Assembly: GCA_002786025.1 (NCBI GenBank) | Contig: NHNW01000026.1 | Span: 310,001 to 374,000, forward strand | From: Zasmidium citrigriseum | Taxonomy: Eukaryota; Ascomycota; Dothideomycetes; Mycosphaerellales; Mycosphaerellaceae | Reading direction: 5' to 3' | DNA length: 64,000 nucleotides | Part shown: positions 30,206 through 40,023 of the stretch, in pieces | Layout: every line of letters starts with the position of its first letter | Numbering within the stretch: position 1 is the stretch's first letter | Notes under the pieces: generated by a model | What the model saw: the letters and a program-made list of their open reading frames with translations, nothing else | Databases searched by the model: none | What the model was told of the DNA's origin: nothing | Made by a program: the position numbers and the translations under genes

Positions 30206-32607
30206 ATGGCCGAGAGATCCCAGCGCCCCGCGCCTACACCTGGCGCCCCCTCGCAACCGCAACCACCGTAAGCCTGTCTTCTCGAATTTCGACATGCACC
30301 AAACACTGACCACTTCCAGCATGACCTCGAACCCTCAGACCTCGACCTACCAGACCTCGTACCAGGACCCAGCCGTTGCTCAACTGCAGCAGCAGGTGCA
30401 GAACCTGCAGCTTCAGCAGCAGCAGCAGACCTCGTAAGTGCTGGCTCAATCCAAGCGCTTGATGGTTCACAGACTGACCTCGACATCTAGGACCATGCCC
30501 CAGGGCATGATGCAAAACACCATGGCCATGCCGCAAGGCATGATGTTCCAGCAACCACAGGCCATGCCCCAGACCGGCATGATGTTCCAACAGACCTCAG
30601 CCATGCCTCAGGGCATGATGTTCCAGCAGCCGCAGGCCATGCCCCAGATGGGCATGATGCCATTCCAGCAACCTGCCATGGTAATGGCTGTTCAGCAGCC
30701 TACCATGATGATGCCAATCCAGCAGCCTGGAATGGTATACCAGCAGACCGTGCCCTTCCAGCAGACCATGCCACAGCAGCAGACCATGTTTTACCAGCAG
30801 CCTCCATACCAGCCATCTGGTATGATGATTCAAGGTGCTCCACCTCAATCGCAGTAAGTTTGCCACAGCAATTTCGAGCGGACAGAATACACTGACATGT
30901 CCAAGACCAGCACCACCGACCATGGCTCCGCAGCAGCCTTCGCAGCCTCAGGCTGTACAAGGTCAATATTATACCAAGAAGACCCTTCCGTAAGTCCTCC
31001 GTCAGATTTATTTTTGGGCTTTATACTAATGTTTGTGCAGTGCCAATGCCAAGTGGTCAAAGAAGGCCAACAGATACTATGTCGACCTTGACAGCGACGA
31101 CGATGACGATGAGAACGCGCCGACCGGTGGCGGCACAATCGTCGGCGAGGTATGTGTATCACTATCGACATGGCGTCGATGGATTGCTAATGATTTGGTA
31201 GGTGAAGGACCAAGCTGTCCCGAAGAAGAGCTTGAGCGCCAACTTCGTCAAGCCGAACCTTGACCCAATTCCACCTCCGATCCCCAACCCCGTACCACCT
31301 CCCACTCAGGAGGTGAAGAAAGACCCTGCCGAGCGCAACGAGACCTCGACACCGAACCAGAACACCTCGCGAACCTCGAACATGACCCAGCCGACCATGG
31401 TTACCCAAGGTCAGGAACTCCCGGGAGTCCCTCGACCAGCCACGCAGGTGTACCAGCTGGTAGGTGACCTGCCAGCTTTGCCAGATTGTACCCCGGATTA
31501 TTGGGCCCATCATGAGACGGTGCCGAAGCACATCGTGGTGAAGAGTTTGCCGATCGACATCGACCTGAAGGGATACCTCCGTATCCGCATGGACGGCAAC
31601 GAGTACCTCGACATTACCCACGCTGCCGTCACCATTCCCCATCGCAAGAACCACGTTGCGATGAAGAGCTGGAACGAACTCCACGGCAATCATGTCGTGT
31701 GTACCCGCTGCAAGGTGTTGAGAAAGCCTTGTACCCATAGTATACCATGCAGACACTGTGAAGAGGACAGAATGCCTTGCACCTTCAACGAGTGCGTTGA
31801 ACCGGGATGTAAGAGAGGCAGCACCTGCCACGACGTGCATGAGGACGGCGCCTTTTGGGACATCGAGATTCTTGTCCACAGACTTTCGATGGATGTCTTG
31901 AAGACCAAATACGCCTTCATGTGGCCTGAGAACCCCGAGACCTTGCCTGGAGCCGTGACCAAGTCTGGCGAGAAGCCAAAGAGCAGGAAAGATGGGCCTC
32001 CACTTGGCGTCTTGATCGCTTTTAAGAACGCGAAGATTTGGGCCCCGATGTACATGTATGATCTTTGGGACAAGGCGACCGGCGCAGCCCGCAAGGCCGA
32101 GATCATGAAGTACAACCATGGCAGGTCTATGGATGATGCTGATAACTTCATCCGCGAGAACTGCTGCCACGGTAGGTTCATGACCGTGACGACCTCGACC
32201 TCGACCTCAGACCCCATCACGACCAATACCACGGGCGCAGCCCGTGATGCACCAGCCACGGGCAAAGTCCGTGAAGTACCTGAAGAGATGTCGGAGGAGT
32301 ACCTTGAGGAACTCAAGAAGGTAGACCCAGAGAAGTATCGTAGGATCAAGGCCGAGATGCGGAGGACTGAGGGGGAGTTGAAGGTTCGTTCTTAATCCTC
32401 GGCCTCATCAGATACTTTGTAATAACAATTCTCTTTTCACAGAAATGGAAGGACCATGGGTTCAAGGTGGAGCTTCAAACTTACATCGATGAGCACAAGC
32501 CGAAGAGCGAGGCGGCCGCAGATTACGCTGCGCACCAGGCGAGGTTGGCCAATGCACCAGCCCAGGCCCCTCCCGAGTACATTACCAAGTACAAACCCAA
32601 CCAGTAG
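30206..32607 (+). CDS. Met/Gln-rich prion-like protein with embedded Zn2Cys6 cluster, seven exons
   Basis: Exons 30206-30267, 30320-30433, 30491-30853, 30906-30989, 31041-31149, 31202-32383 and 32443-32607 give 692 residues. The introns are 51-59 bases; most donors are GTAAG/GTATG, the last is GTTCGT. The first 200 residues are Gln/Met/Pro-rich with five MPQGMMFQQ-type repeats. An acidic DLDSDDDDDENAP block follows, then a folded part (residues about 310-520). That part holds cysteines in the exact Zn2Cys6 spacing C-x2-C-x6-C-x5-C-x2-C-x6-C at about 411-437, with three more cysteines just after (NECVEPGCKRGSTC). The C-terminus is helical and charged. A zinc cluster in the middle rather than at the N-terminus, and no Fungal_trans domain, makes this unlike ordinary Gal4-type regulators. 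Confidence 0.75.
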
Positions 32608-32612
32608 CTTGA

Positions 32613-33131
32613 TCCAACATACTTCCCCAACATACTTCCTCATTATCAAACTTCCCTCTTGCTTTGACGGCAACGACAATCCTCTCCAACGCAGCCGTCC
32701 TCCCACGTCAAGGCGAGCAGTGGGATGTCACCGATTTCACCGTCGGCAGTCGAAACGGAGGACCAACATCCTACCAACTCAACATCAACGTCCACACCCA
32801 GCCTACTGTCGAATGCCAGACTCAGAACTCCGTCCCAGGCACAGCCTGCGCAGGCCAGAATGGCCCGGCTCCGTTTCCATTGACAAGCTGCGGCCAAGGT
32901 GGAATCGCATGGAAGCTCTTCAGCACCACCAGCCCAACTTACGGGGGAGGCGAGGCTTTTTACATCCAGTTCCGCGAAGTTGGTGAGACTGAGACGCTGT
33001 ATGCTTGCAGCCCCCTCCTTTCGGCCACGAATACGACCTGCGAGTCTCCTACCGTTCCGGGCGAGACACTGTACGTGCCCTTAAGCTTTAGCATGAAGCC
33101 AAGCGGTGACAGCACCTGCAAGTACGAATAG
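32613..33131 (+). pseudogene. AltA1-like small secreted protein without start codon
   Basis: The frame open from 32613 to 33131 codes for a signal-peptide-like LALTATTILSNAAVLPRQ, then WDVTDFTVGSRNGGPTSYQL and six cysteines, ending STCKYE. This resembles the AltA1-like family of secreted fungal beta-barrel proteins (WxVxDF near the N-terminus, two disulphides or more). There is no ATG between the in-frame stop at 32610-32612 and the mature region, and no splice acceptor that could bring one in. Either the start codon was lost or an unusual first exon or start is used. The frame starts 5 bases after the end of the preceding gene. Otherwise the reading frame is intact for about 155-170 codons. 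Confidence 0.55.
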
Positions 33132-33418
33132 AAAGACGCATTGTTAAAATGGAAATGTATCGCATTGAGCAAACAACCGTAGATTAGAGTTTTGATTTGA
33201 TTATTCCGTCGTTCTTTACGAGTCTAAGGTCTTTGTTCTTGTACGATAGAAGGGTTGCAAAAACACTGTCTTTATCCAAGTCTTTATGACTATCCCTCGT
33301 ATTGACCTCATCTACTGGTCTCATGCCCGGGCTCTGGCCGATGAGAGCTGCTAACCAATGACTCTGCAGCCTGTTCCGAGCCTGGTCAGTGCAGCAAGAA
33401 TAGCGATACCTTCAACCT
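33132..33418. other. intergenic between convergent genes
   Basis: An AT-rich 3' flank of two convergent genes; nothing further was seen. Confidence 0.5.
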
Positions 33419-33989
33419 CTACAGCTTGGCAAGAAACATCTGCAAAGCCTCGACAACGACCTGATGATCCTCCTCTTGCGCCAAACCACTCACCACAATG
33501 GCAGCAATCGGCCCTTCGACCCCTTTTACATGCACCGGAAAGCCGCCACCATGGATAGCGTAATCTCTCGCGTGCTCGCCCAGTTGTAGACGTGCCTTGA
33601 ACTTCTCTTCATCCCCTTTGTCGAAATAGTGATGGGCTGCCCAGCTGCTGAATCCGAATCGAAGTACGAGGTTCCGCTTTCGGCGCACCCAGTCATCGTT
33701 CTCTGGGATGGTACCGGATCTTGAAGTGGCGTGGAATAGTAGTTGATGGTTGTTCGCCAAGGCAATGTTTACAACAGCTGGGTTCTCGGTGACCTCTCGA
33801 AGCCGACTACGGATCTGAAGTCCGATCTCGAACGCATCGTCGGCGGTGAAATGCGGTAAGACCAGTGTCTTTTCTTGGGTCACAATATCACTGAACTGCA
33901 ATATGATTCAAGTCAGTCGAATCCAATACAGAGATGTGCTGTCAGTCACTGACGGTAGCAGGCGGAGCGGCAAGCGGCGTTCGTGTCAT
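33419..33989 (-). CDS. HbpS/UPF0303-like protein (haem-degrading family fold)
   Basis: Exons 33989-33954 and 33895-33419 give 170 residues. The 58-base intron runs from GTCAGT to TTGCAG; the first exon supplies MTRTPLAAPPAT. The second has FTADDAFEIGLQIRSRL, NPAVVNIALAN, DWVRRKRN, HGGGFPVHVKG and IAAIVVSGL-EEDHQVV in order. This is the pattern of the UPF0303/YBR137W group within the HbpS (GlcG/DUF336) fold, and the length (about 160-180) matches. Yeast YBR137W is linked to the tail-anchored protein and ER-associated pathway, while bacterial HbpS binds haem; which role holds here is not shown. The gene lies beside the sugar cluster but is probably not part of it. Confidence 0.8.
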
Positions 33990-34651
33990 GTTGTCGTAGA
34001 CGAAGTCTCCTGAGTATGAATCTCGAACGCTGCGAAGGACTGCAGAGTTAATTTGTATTTTCCTTGAAGCTGTTGTACTAGTGAGAGACGTCTCCAAAGC
34101 AGAAAGACTCGTATGCTTTGAACTTCAGTCTTTACATTGGCGTCGTTTGGCGATGGTGTCAGATGAGGTGAGGTCGTCTACGTCCGAGACTCCCCGGGTC
34201 CGCCCAAGATGATCACGAGGCAAGCCATGGGACACCATAGTGCTCCACAGAGCAGGAACCCTCCGTTTTCGACATTACCGACTTGCAAGCCGAAGTCTGT
34301 CAGCTGAGAAGCCTTCCCAGACCCTTCTCTTGTACTCCTACGTGTGGCAAGAGTTCGATATTTCTGAGTGGTTGTGAGGTACAACTACGCCGCTTAGACC
34401 CTAATCAACTCCACTGGCATCGAGCTGTATAGTTGACGCTGTATGTGTGAGTACAAGAATGTTGAGGTCCTTTTCCATTCGTGAAGAGTAGTTGCCAGCG
34501 AATATCGTCATGCCATCGGAGACCTATCTCACGAATCAAACTAAATCCACTACAAATGCACTACGTTCGAACTCAAGCATAGCCCCACAGTACCCCGTAT
34601 TCGATGCGAGACATGACTCCAATGGTTGTGTCTCCATTCTGATCAGGCGTG
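33990..34651. other. intergenic
   Basis: It holds the promoter of the HbpS-like gene and the 3' flank of the transporter. The open frames at 34178-34384 and 34492-34722 have no support. Confidence 0.5.
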
Positions 34652-36265
34652 TCACTTGGCGTCCTTCGTTCCAACGACAATATCAACATGATCAGCCATT
34701 CCATCTTTCTCAGCTCCAGTAGCTTCACTAGTGACCGACACATCAACATGCTCATCGCCAAATACCCGAGCGATATCTTCCAAAGTATGGCCACGGGTCT
34801 CCGGAAACATAAAGTAAATGAACAAGCCACCTCCAGCAAGGATGAAGACGAAGACCAAGTAGTACCGCCATGCAATGCTGTCGAGTGCAATTGGATTGAC
34901 GAAGATGTTGAAAAAGTTTCCCCCGGCAGACGACATCCACATGGTGGCCAGTCCCCTCGATCGAAGCTGATAAGTCCAGATCTCGACCGGATATGCCACA
35001 AGCAGGGGTGTGAAAGCCAGTGAGAAGCACCCATACATGAGGTATAAGAATGGGATCACAGCCGTTCCGACCGCATTGGAGCCGGTCTTTGCAAAGGTCG
35101 CAGAGAGAGCCGTGATCAGGATGTAGGATATCAGCATACCGATGACTGCAGACAGGAACAAGAATCGTCGGCCCACTCGATCCACGTTGAAGGCGCCTGC
35201 TAAGGCACAGATAAGATTCCAGAGCTGCAAGAATGCGTTGATCAAAGTTTGCTGGGTCACGGTAGTGATGCCAATACTCGTAAGGACTGGAGCCAAGTAG
35301 TAGCCGGCCACATTCTCGCCCGCCCATTGAGAGAAGACACCAAGGAAGACCGATATCATTGTACGCTTGCGGTTGGCTGGAGTGGCAATCATTTGCTTGT
35401 ACGAGCCGCTTGCTTCGAACTCTCGTTCGATTTGTAGGTTTCGTGTGACCTCTGCAAACTCGAAAGCAGCCAAGGCGGAGGTCTCATCTCCCTCGGCATG
35501 GTATTTGACCAAAAACGATTTTGCCTCTTCAGTACGCCCGACCGAGGTGAGGTATCTTGGGGATTCGGGAACCAAGATCAAGCCGGGCAAAGCGAGCGTA
35601 GGAATGAGAAGTTGGAGGAGTGATGGGAGACGCCAGGCCCATGAATTGGCGTAGTTTCGTGTGCCAAAGGTGGTCCAAGCAGCAGTGAAGGAGCCTTGAG
35701 ATCAGCCGCGTACAAGACTTAGCCTTTCGGACGTAGACTTACCGACATACCACCCACACATGTAGAGACTTGTGAGGATAGCTCGATGTGTAGGGTACGC
35801 ATTCTCTGTGATCAGCAATGGAACAGATCCTCCAAAGAACGCCGAAGCAATGCCAATCACGAGTCGGCCGATGACGAACATGACAGAATTGACTGCCGCA
35901 GTCTGCAGTGCGACACCAACGTATAGGAACAGGTATGCAGCGAAGATGGTGGGCTTGCGCCCATAGCGGTTGGCAGCCCATGCGACTGCTGGATAGAATA
36001 TCAGAGAGCCCAGATTTGCTGAAGCAGAGATGAATCCCAGCCATGCGCCTTTGGGCTCGTCCATGAAGCCCATCCACTGCGGAAGTGCCAGTAATCCGTT
36101 CAAGATGGTCCCGTCGTATCCATTGCCCGAGGAGAGCAGAAAGAGGGAGAGGGAGCAGAAGTTGAGGTAGAGCAGAGACCGCTTCTTGTACCAGGGCTTG
36201 TCATTTGCTGGAAGGACTGCTGCAAGCTCGTCGCCGACGGAGCGGTGCTTGTTGGTAGGTGCCAT
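34652..36265 (-). CDS. MFS sugar transporter (hexose/lactose-permease type)
   Basis: Exons 36265-35743 and 35694-34652 give 521 residues, the normal size for fungal sugar porters. The intron is 48 bases (GTAAGT to CTCAAG). The frame is also open upstream to a GTG at 36292, but the first ATG is at 36265. Family motifs in order: a GYDG(T)ILNGL helix 1 motif, NRYGRKP between helices 2 and 3, IGRLVIGIASAFF, PESPRYL after helix 6, NVDRVGRRFLFL between helices 8 and 9, and PETRGHTLED at the C-terminal end. There are 12 predicted membrane helices. It should import a sugar across the plasma membrane by proton symport. It begins a cluster with three Gfo/Idh/MocA oxidoreductases and a regulator, so its substrate is probably the start of that pathway. 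Confidence 0.9.
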
Positions 36266-36826
36266 TAATGCTGAGTATTGTGTCGGTGTCACCCGGGACT
36301 TAGTTGATCACAGTGGCAATGTGATGGTGGTAGGGAAAAGAATTGTGCAACAAAGAGCCTCGGGCAGTGGATGGCTCAGGGGCTCTCACGGGGACATATA
36401 CCATCGGCGAGGCAGGTCGCTCTGGACATGGCCGAGGCTGCGTGCCTTGCCTTTCCCAGGCAAGTACACTTTGGTCCTTGCGGGGAAGCGCGTATAGGCT
36501 CGTTCGATAGCGTGGAGACCCCGCGTGGGCAAGCAGCAGGCACGTGGTGTGACCGTGGAGTAAAATGCGAGCTGGAAGCGAAAGTACGAACCTTGCCTCG
36601 CTCCATTCTCGGAAGGGTCGCTGAAAGTTTCGGGGAGACATCCGGGCTGTCGCAAGGCTGTAGACCATCACGAGCAAAAGCGCTGCCGATACTCCCCGGG
36701 CGAACGACAGCTTATCACGAGACCCCACATACCCTGCCTATCTGCTCAGGTTTGAAGTATTGCGTGACTCTCTTTTATCGCCATCGTCCTGCGTGAAACA
36801 AACACCTCACTTTATATTCCTTACTC
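36266..36826. promoter_or_regulatory. divergent promoter between transporter and oxidoreductase 1
   Basis: About 560 bases separate two divergent starts; both genes are probably controlled from here. No binding site is asserted. Confidence 0.45.
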
Positions 36827-38160
36827 ATGTCTCGAGTAAACGTTGGATTCGTTGGTTACGGAGGCTCTGCAAAGACCTACCATCTCCCATATTTACGACC
36901 CGTGAAGACTTTAAACGTCGTGGCCTTTTTGCAAAGAGCCGCTCCTCCTGCTGCTGATGCCCAGTCTCCCGGATCACATTGCACTGTCGACTTTCCTGGC
37001 GTCAGACACCATCGTACTGCAGAAGACTTTTTCGCGGATCGCGAGATTCAACTTGTCATAGTCACAACGCATACAGACACTCACGGCACTTTTGCTCGAA
37101 AAGCTTTGGAGAGCGGGAAACATGGTATGGAAGTATCGGCAAGAGGTTACTGAGAAAGTCTAACGGGGAGTTGCATGACAGTCGTCGTCGAGAAACCTTT
37201 CGTCGAGACAAGCGAAGAAGCCGACGGGTTGATCGCCCTGGCTAAGAGCAAGGGACTGATTCTAACTGTCTATCAGAGTACTTATCGCAACACGACGAGA
37301 TTTCTGGGCCTTGCTGACAAGAATGTAGACCGAAGATGGGACGGCGATTTTAGAACTGTGCAACATTTGGTGAACAAAGGGGCGTTGGGCACAATCACCG
37401 ACGCACAGATCTATTACGACTTCGAGAACCCACCATGGATCAAACATCTGTCCGCTACGAAGTACACGCCCGGACAAGGTCTCATGTTCGGGTTAGGTAT
37501 GAGTTATCAGCTCACTGAATCTATAGACCTGATCACTGACAAGGCTCAGGCTCGCACACCTTTGATCAAGCACTTCTCCTATTCGGTCGACCAAAGTCCG
37601 TCACCGCTTTTCTCAAAGTTCTTCGGGGCATGGAGAGCGAAGTCGAAGATACCTTTACGGTTGTGTTACAATACGACAGTCCTCTTACTGTGACTGTGAA
37701 AACGTCGATCGTTTCGTGCCTGCCACAACCGCTCAAGTACATCGTTCGGGGGACGGGAGGATCATATCTCAAGGTAAACAGTGTCTTTTTGAAAGCTTCT
37801 ATGGTTTCTAACAGTCTCGCCTCCCAGTTCGGCGACGATATTCAGGAGCGGCAGACTCTTTCTGGGATGAGCTCGACCGACCCAAGATTTGGCATCAACC
37901 CTGAGGACGAGTACGGATCGCTGACGACCTATGAAGCCTTTGACAAAGACAATCAGAAATACGATGCATCGACGAAGAAGTGGAATGGCCGGTATCCTAC
38001 TCTTAACGGCTTCAATCAGGGCTACTATGAGAGCTTGGCAGAAACTATTCTCCATGGCGCACCTCTCCAGGTGAATCCAGAGACTTCTCGAGACGGAATT
38101 CGACTGATGGAGCTTGCACGAGAGTCGCATGATACTGGTAAGATTGTGCAGTGGCGTTAG
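36827..38160 (+). CDS. Gfo/Idh/MocA-family oxidoreductase 1
   Basis: Exons 36827-37124, 37182-37496, 37550-37773 and 37828-38160 give 389 residues. Introns of 57, 53 and 54 bases have GTATGG/GACAG, GTATGA/CTCAG and GTAAAC/CCCAG ends; the last is in frame and would be translated if retained. VNVGFVGYGGSAKTYHLPYL is the N-terminal Rossmann nucleotide loop, KHVVVEKPF the conserved EKP motif with the catalytic-site lysine, and GLGSHTFDQALLLFGRPKSV the region with the family's conserved H/D pair. Members oxidise or reduce sugars and sugar acids with NAD(P). The gene is divergent from the transporter. The splice at GLG/SHTFDQ rebuilds a motif that is otherwise broken, which supports the model. Confidence 0.85.
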
Positions 38161-38430
38161 GGGTACAATCCTCAAGCGCATTATGTGAAGGTCAATCGCG
38201 CAATGCTGAGGCGGCACAAGAAGCAGCAGTCCGCAGGGGGTGTGTGAGACAACAAGGAGATACACAGTTCTCAATGCTTAAGATAGCTACCATCCTGATT
38301 CTCCTTTCCTACACCATGCAGAAGCGACTAGTGCAATCTATCTCTCACGACAGATGCTCCGATTTCCCGCTAGCCTTCGAACCCCTCGAGACGAGAGAAT
38401 TTCCCCTTTTCCGAAAATGAAATGGTAGCA

Positions 38431-39660
38431 TCACTTGCCGTCACCACTATATCCCATGATCATATGCAAAATCTGCATATCAAGCCTTACATCTTGGACA
38501 GTCGTCTTTACCGGCTCGCCAAGCTTCACCCATCGATACAGCAATTTCATCTCCTGAGTATAAGCATCTTCGTATGTCTCGCGGATCTCGGTGCTCTTCA
38601 ATGCACCGTTCACATTCTCTGAGATGTGAACTATAATGGGTAGCCCCTTTACGTAGGGCGTGTCGTACTGGATTCGAACAACTTTGTCTTGTCCATAGAC
38701 CTCGATATGTGCATCGAACTTGGGCACAGAACTGATGCCCGACTCATAGCTGACAGCAAAGCCTGGGTATTGGAACAGGACACTGATCGAGGTCAACTCA
38801 AGTGCAATCGAAAGAGGGCCGCATAAACTCACTTCCAAAAGGGGAAGCCCATGTGAGCTCCAAGCACTGAAGCTGGCATGCCGATGGCCTCTCGCATGGC
38901 AGAGATATCATGTGTGCCCAAGCTTCCGAGGAAGCGCCACATTCTGACATTGTCATCGCTCATGGAAACGCCGGACTCAGACTCTAGGGCGCACGACACT
39001 TGCTCCTTAGCTCTCTGACTACGGTCCAAAGCGTCGGACTCCGAGATGTCGCTGAATGCCTTGGAAAAGGTACCAGACTGGGAGACAAACGTTTCGTTAG
39101 GCCCGATGATGTCTGAAACAGTGTCAGCGACGCTCTTCGAGTGGGAGCTAGCAAGCATGTGTACCTCTGACTCTGGCGTACAAGATCTTGTCGATGCCGC
39201 CAATGTGCTTGACGGCGGTCTCGAAGGCCGCCGCATACCTTCGCATGTATCCAACCATGACTTTGCCTTTCGAGCGTTCCTCTGCAGCCTGGATACGGTC
39301 GATATCACGCATATTCAATGCCAGTGGCTTTTCGACAAGGACATGTTTGTCGTGTTGTAGGGCCGTGATAGCCTGGTCCGCGTGGTATTCATCGCTACTG
39401 AGGACGAAGACGACGTCGACATCTGGGGACGAGCAAAGCTCGACGACATTCTTCGTGATTTGAGGACGCTCTCCTCCGAATACCCTGCTGCGACAAAACT
39501 CTGTAGCGTCTTTGGAGACGTCACATAGGTATGTGATCCTGAACAGGTCCTGCAGGAAGCCAAGCGTTGGGATGTGAATGACTTGTGCGACTTGCCCACA
39601 GCCGATTATGCCCACTCGAACTCGTTCATCCTTTGACGTCTGGTCAATAGACGAGTCCAT
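38431..39660 (-). CDS. Gfo/Idh/MocA-family oxidoreductase 2
   Basis: Exons 39660-39165, 39112-38833 and 38782-38431 give 375 residues; the introns are 52 and 50 bases. The ATG at 39660 puts VRVGIIGCGQVAQVIHIPTL, the NAD(P)-binding loop GxGxxA, near residue 15. An upstream frame reaching to 40005 has no similarity and would overlap the promoter. KHVLVEKPLALN is the EKP motif at about residue 105. The C-terminal half (FQYPGFAVSYESGI) is the substrate-binding beta-sheet domain. It is head-to-head with the Zn2Cys6 regulator at 40024, so shared control is likely. Specific substrate unknown. Confidence 0.85.
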
Positions 39661-40023
39661 GATACCAGCTGCTGATGGAATGACAGGTCCTTCGTTCCAA
39701 GAGCGATCTTCTCGAGGAGCATCGACAGCCGGCTGCCGATAAGCATAGCAGGCCAACGCTCTAGAGCCGAACGTTGTCCTCGTCGTCAGAGTGGAGCTGG
39801 AATCGAAAATGATGCAACAAGATGCATGACGAGATGTCCGAAACTCCGCGAGTGATGGTGCCATGCTGCCGAAGTCGGTCCACTCGTAAGGCTTGGTTGA
39901 AGCGGGGAGCTGCGGTCCGGGAGAAAGGTCGGCAGCAAGGGAGGAACGACGGCAGGGGTCAGTATCTCCGACACTCCCCAGACTCTCGACGACACCTCTC
40001 CGCATCTCACCTCAACAACATCG
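39661..40023. promoter_or_regulatory. divergent promoter between oxidoreductase 2 and the cluster regulator
   Basis: The 363 bases between two divergent starts probably control both the oxidoreductase and the regulator. No specific motif is asserted. Confidence 0.45.

Noticed and set aside
34652..35327. Alternative - strand frame (191 codons) inside the transporter.
   Set aside because: A shadow of the transporter gene in another frame.
39661..40005. N-terminal extension of oxidoreductase 2 up to 40005.
   Set aside because: The ATG at 39660 places the nucleotide loop at the usual distance; the extension has no similarity and covers the divergent promoter.
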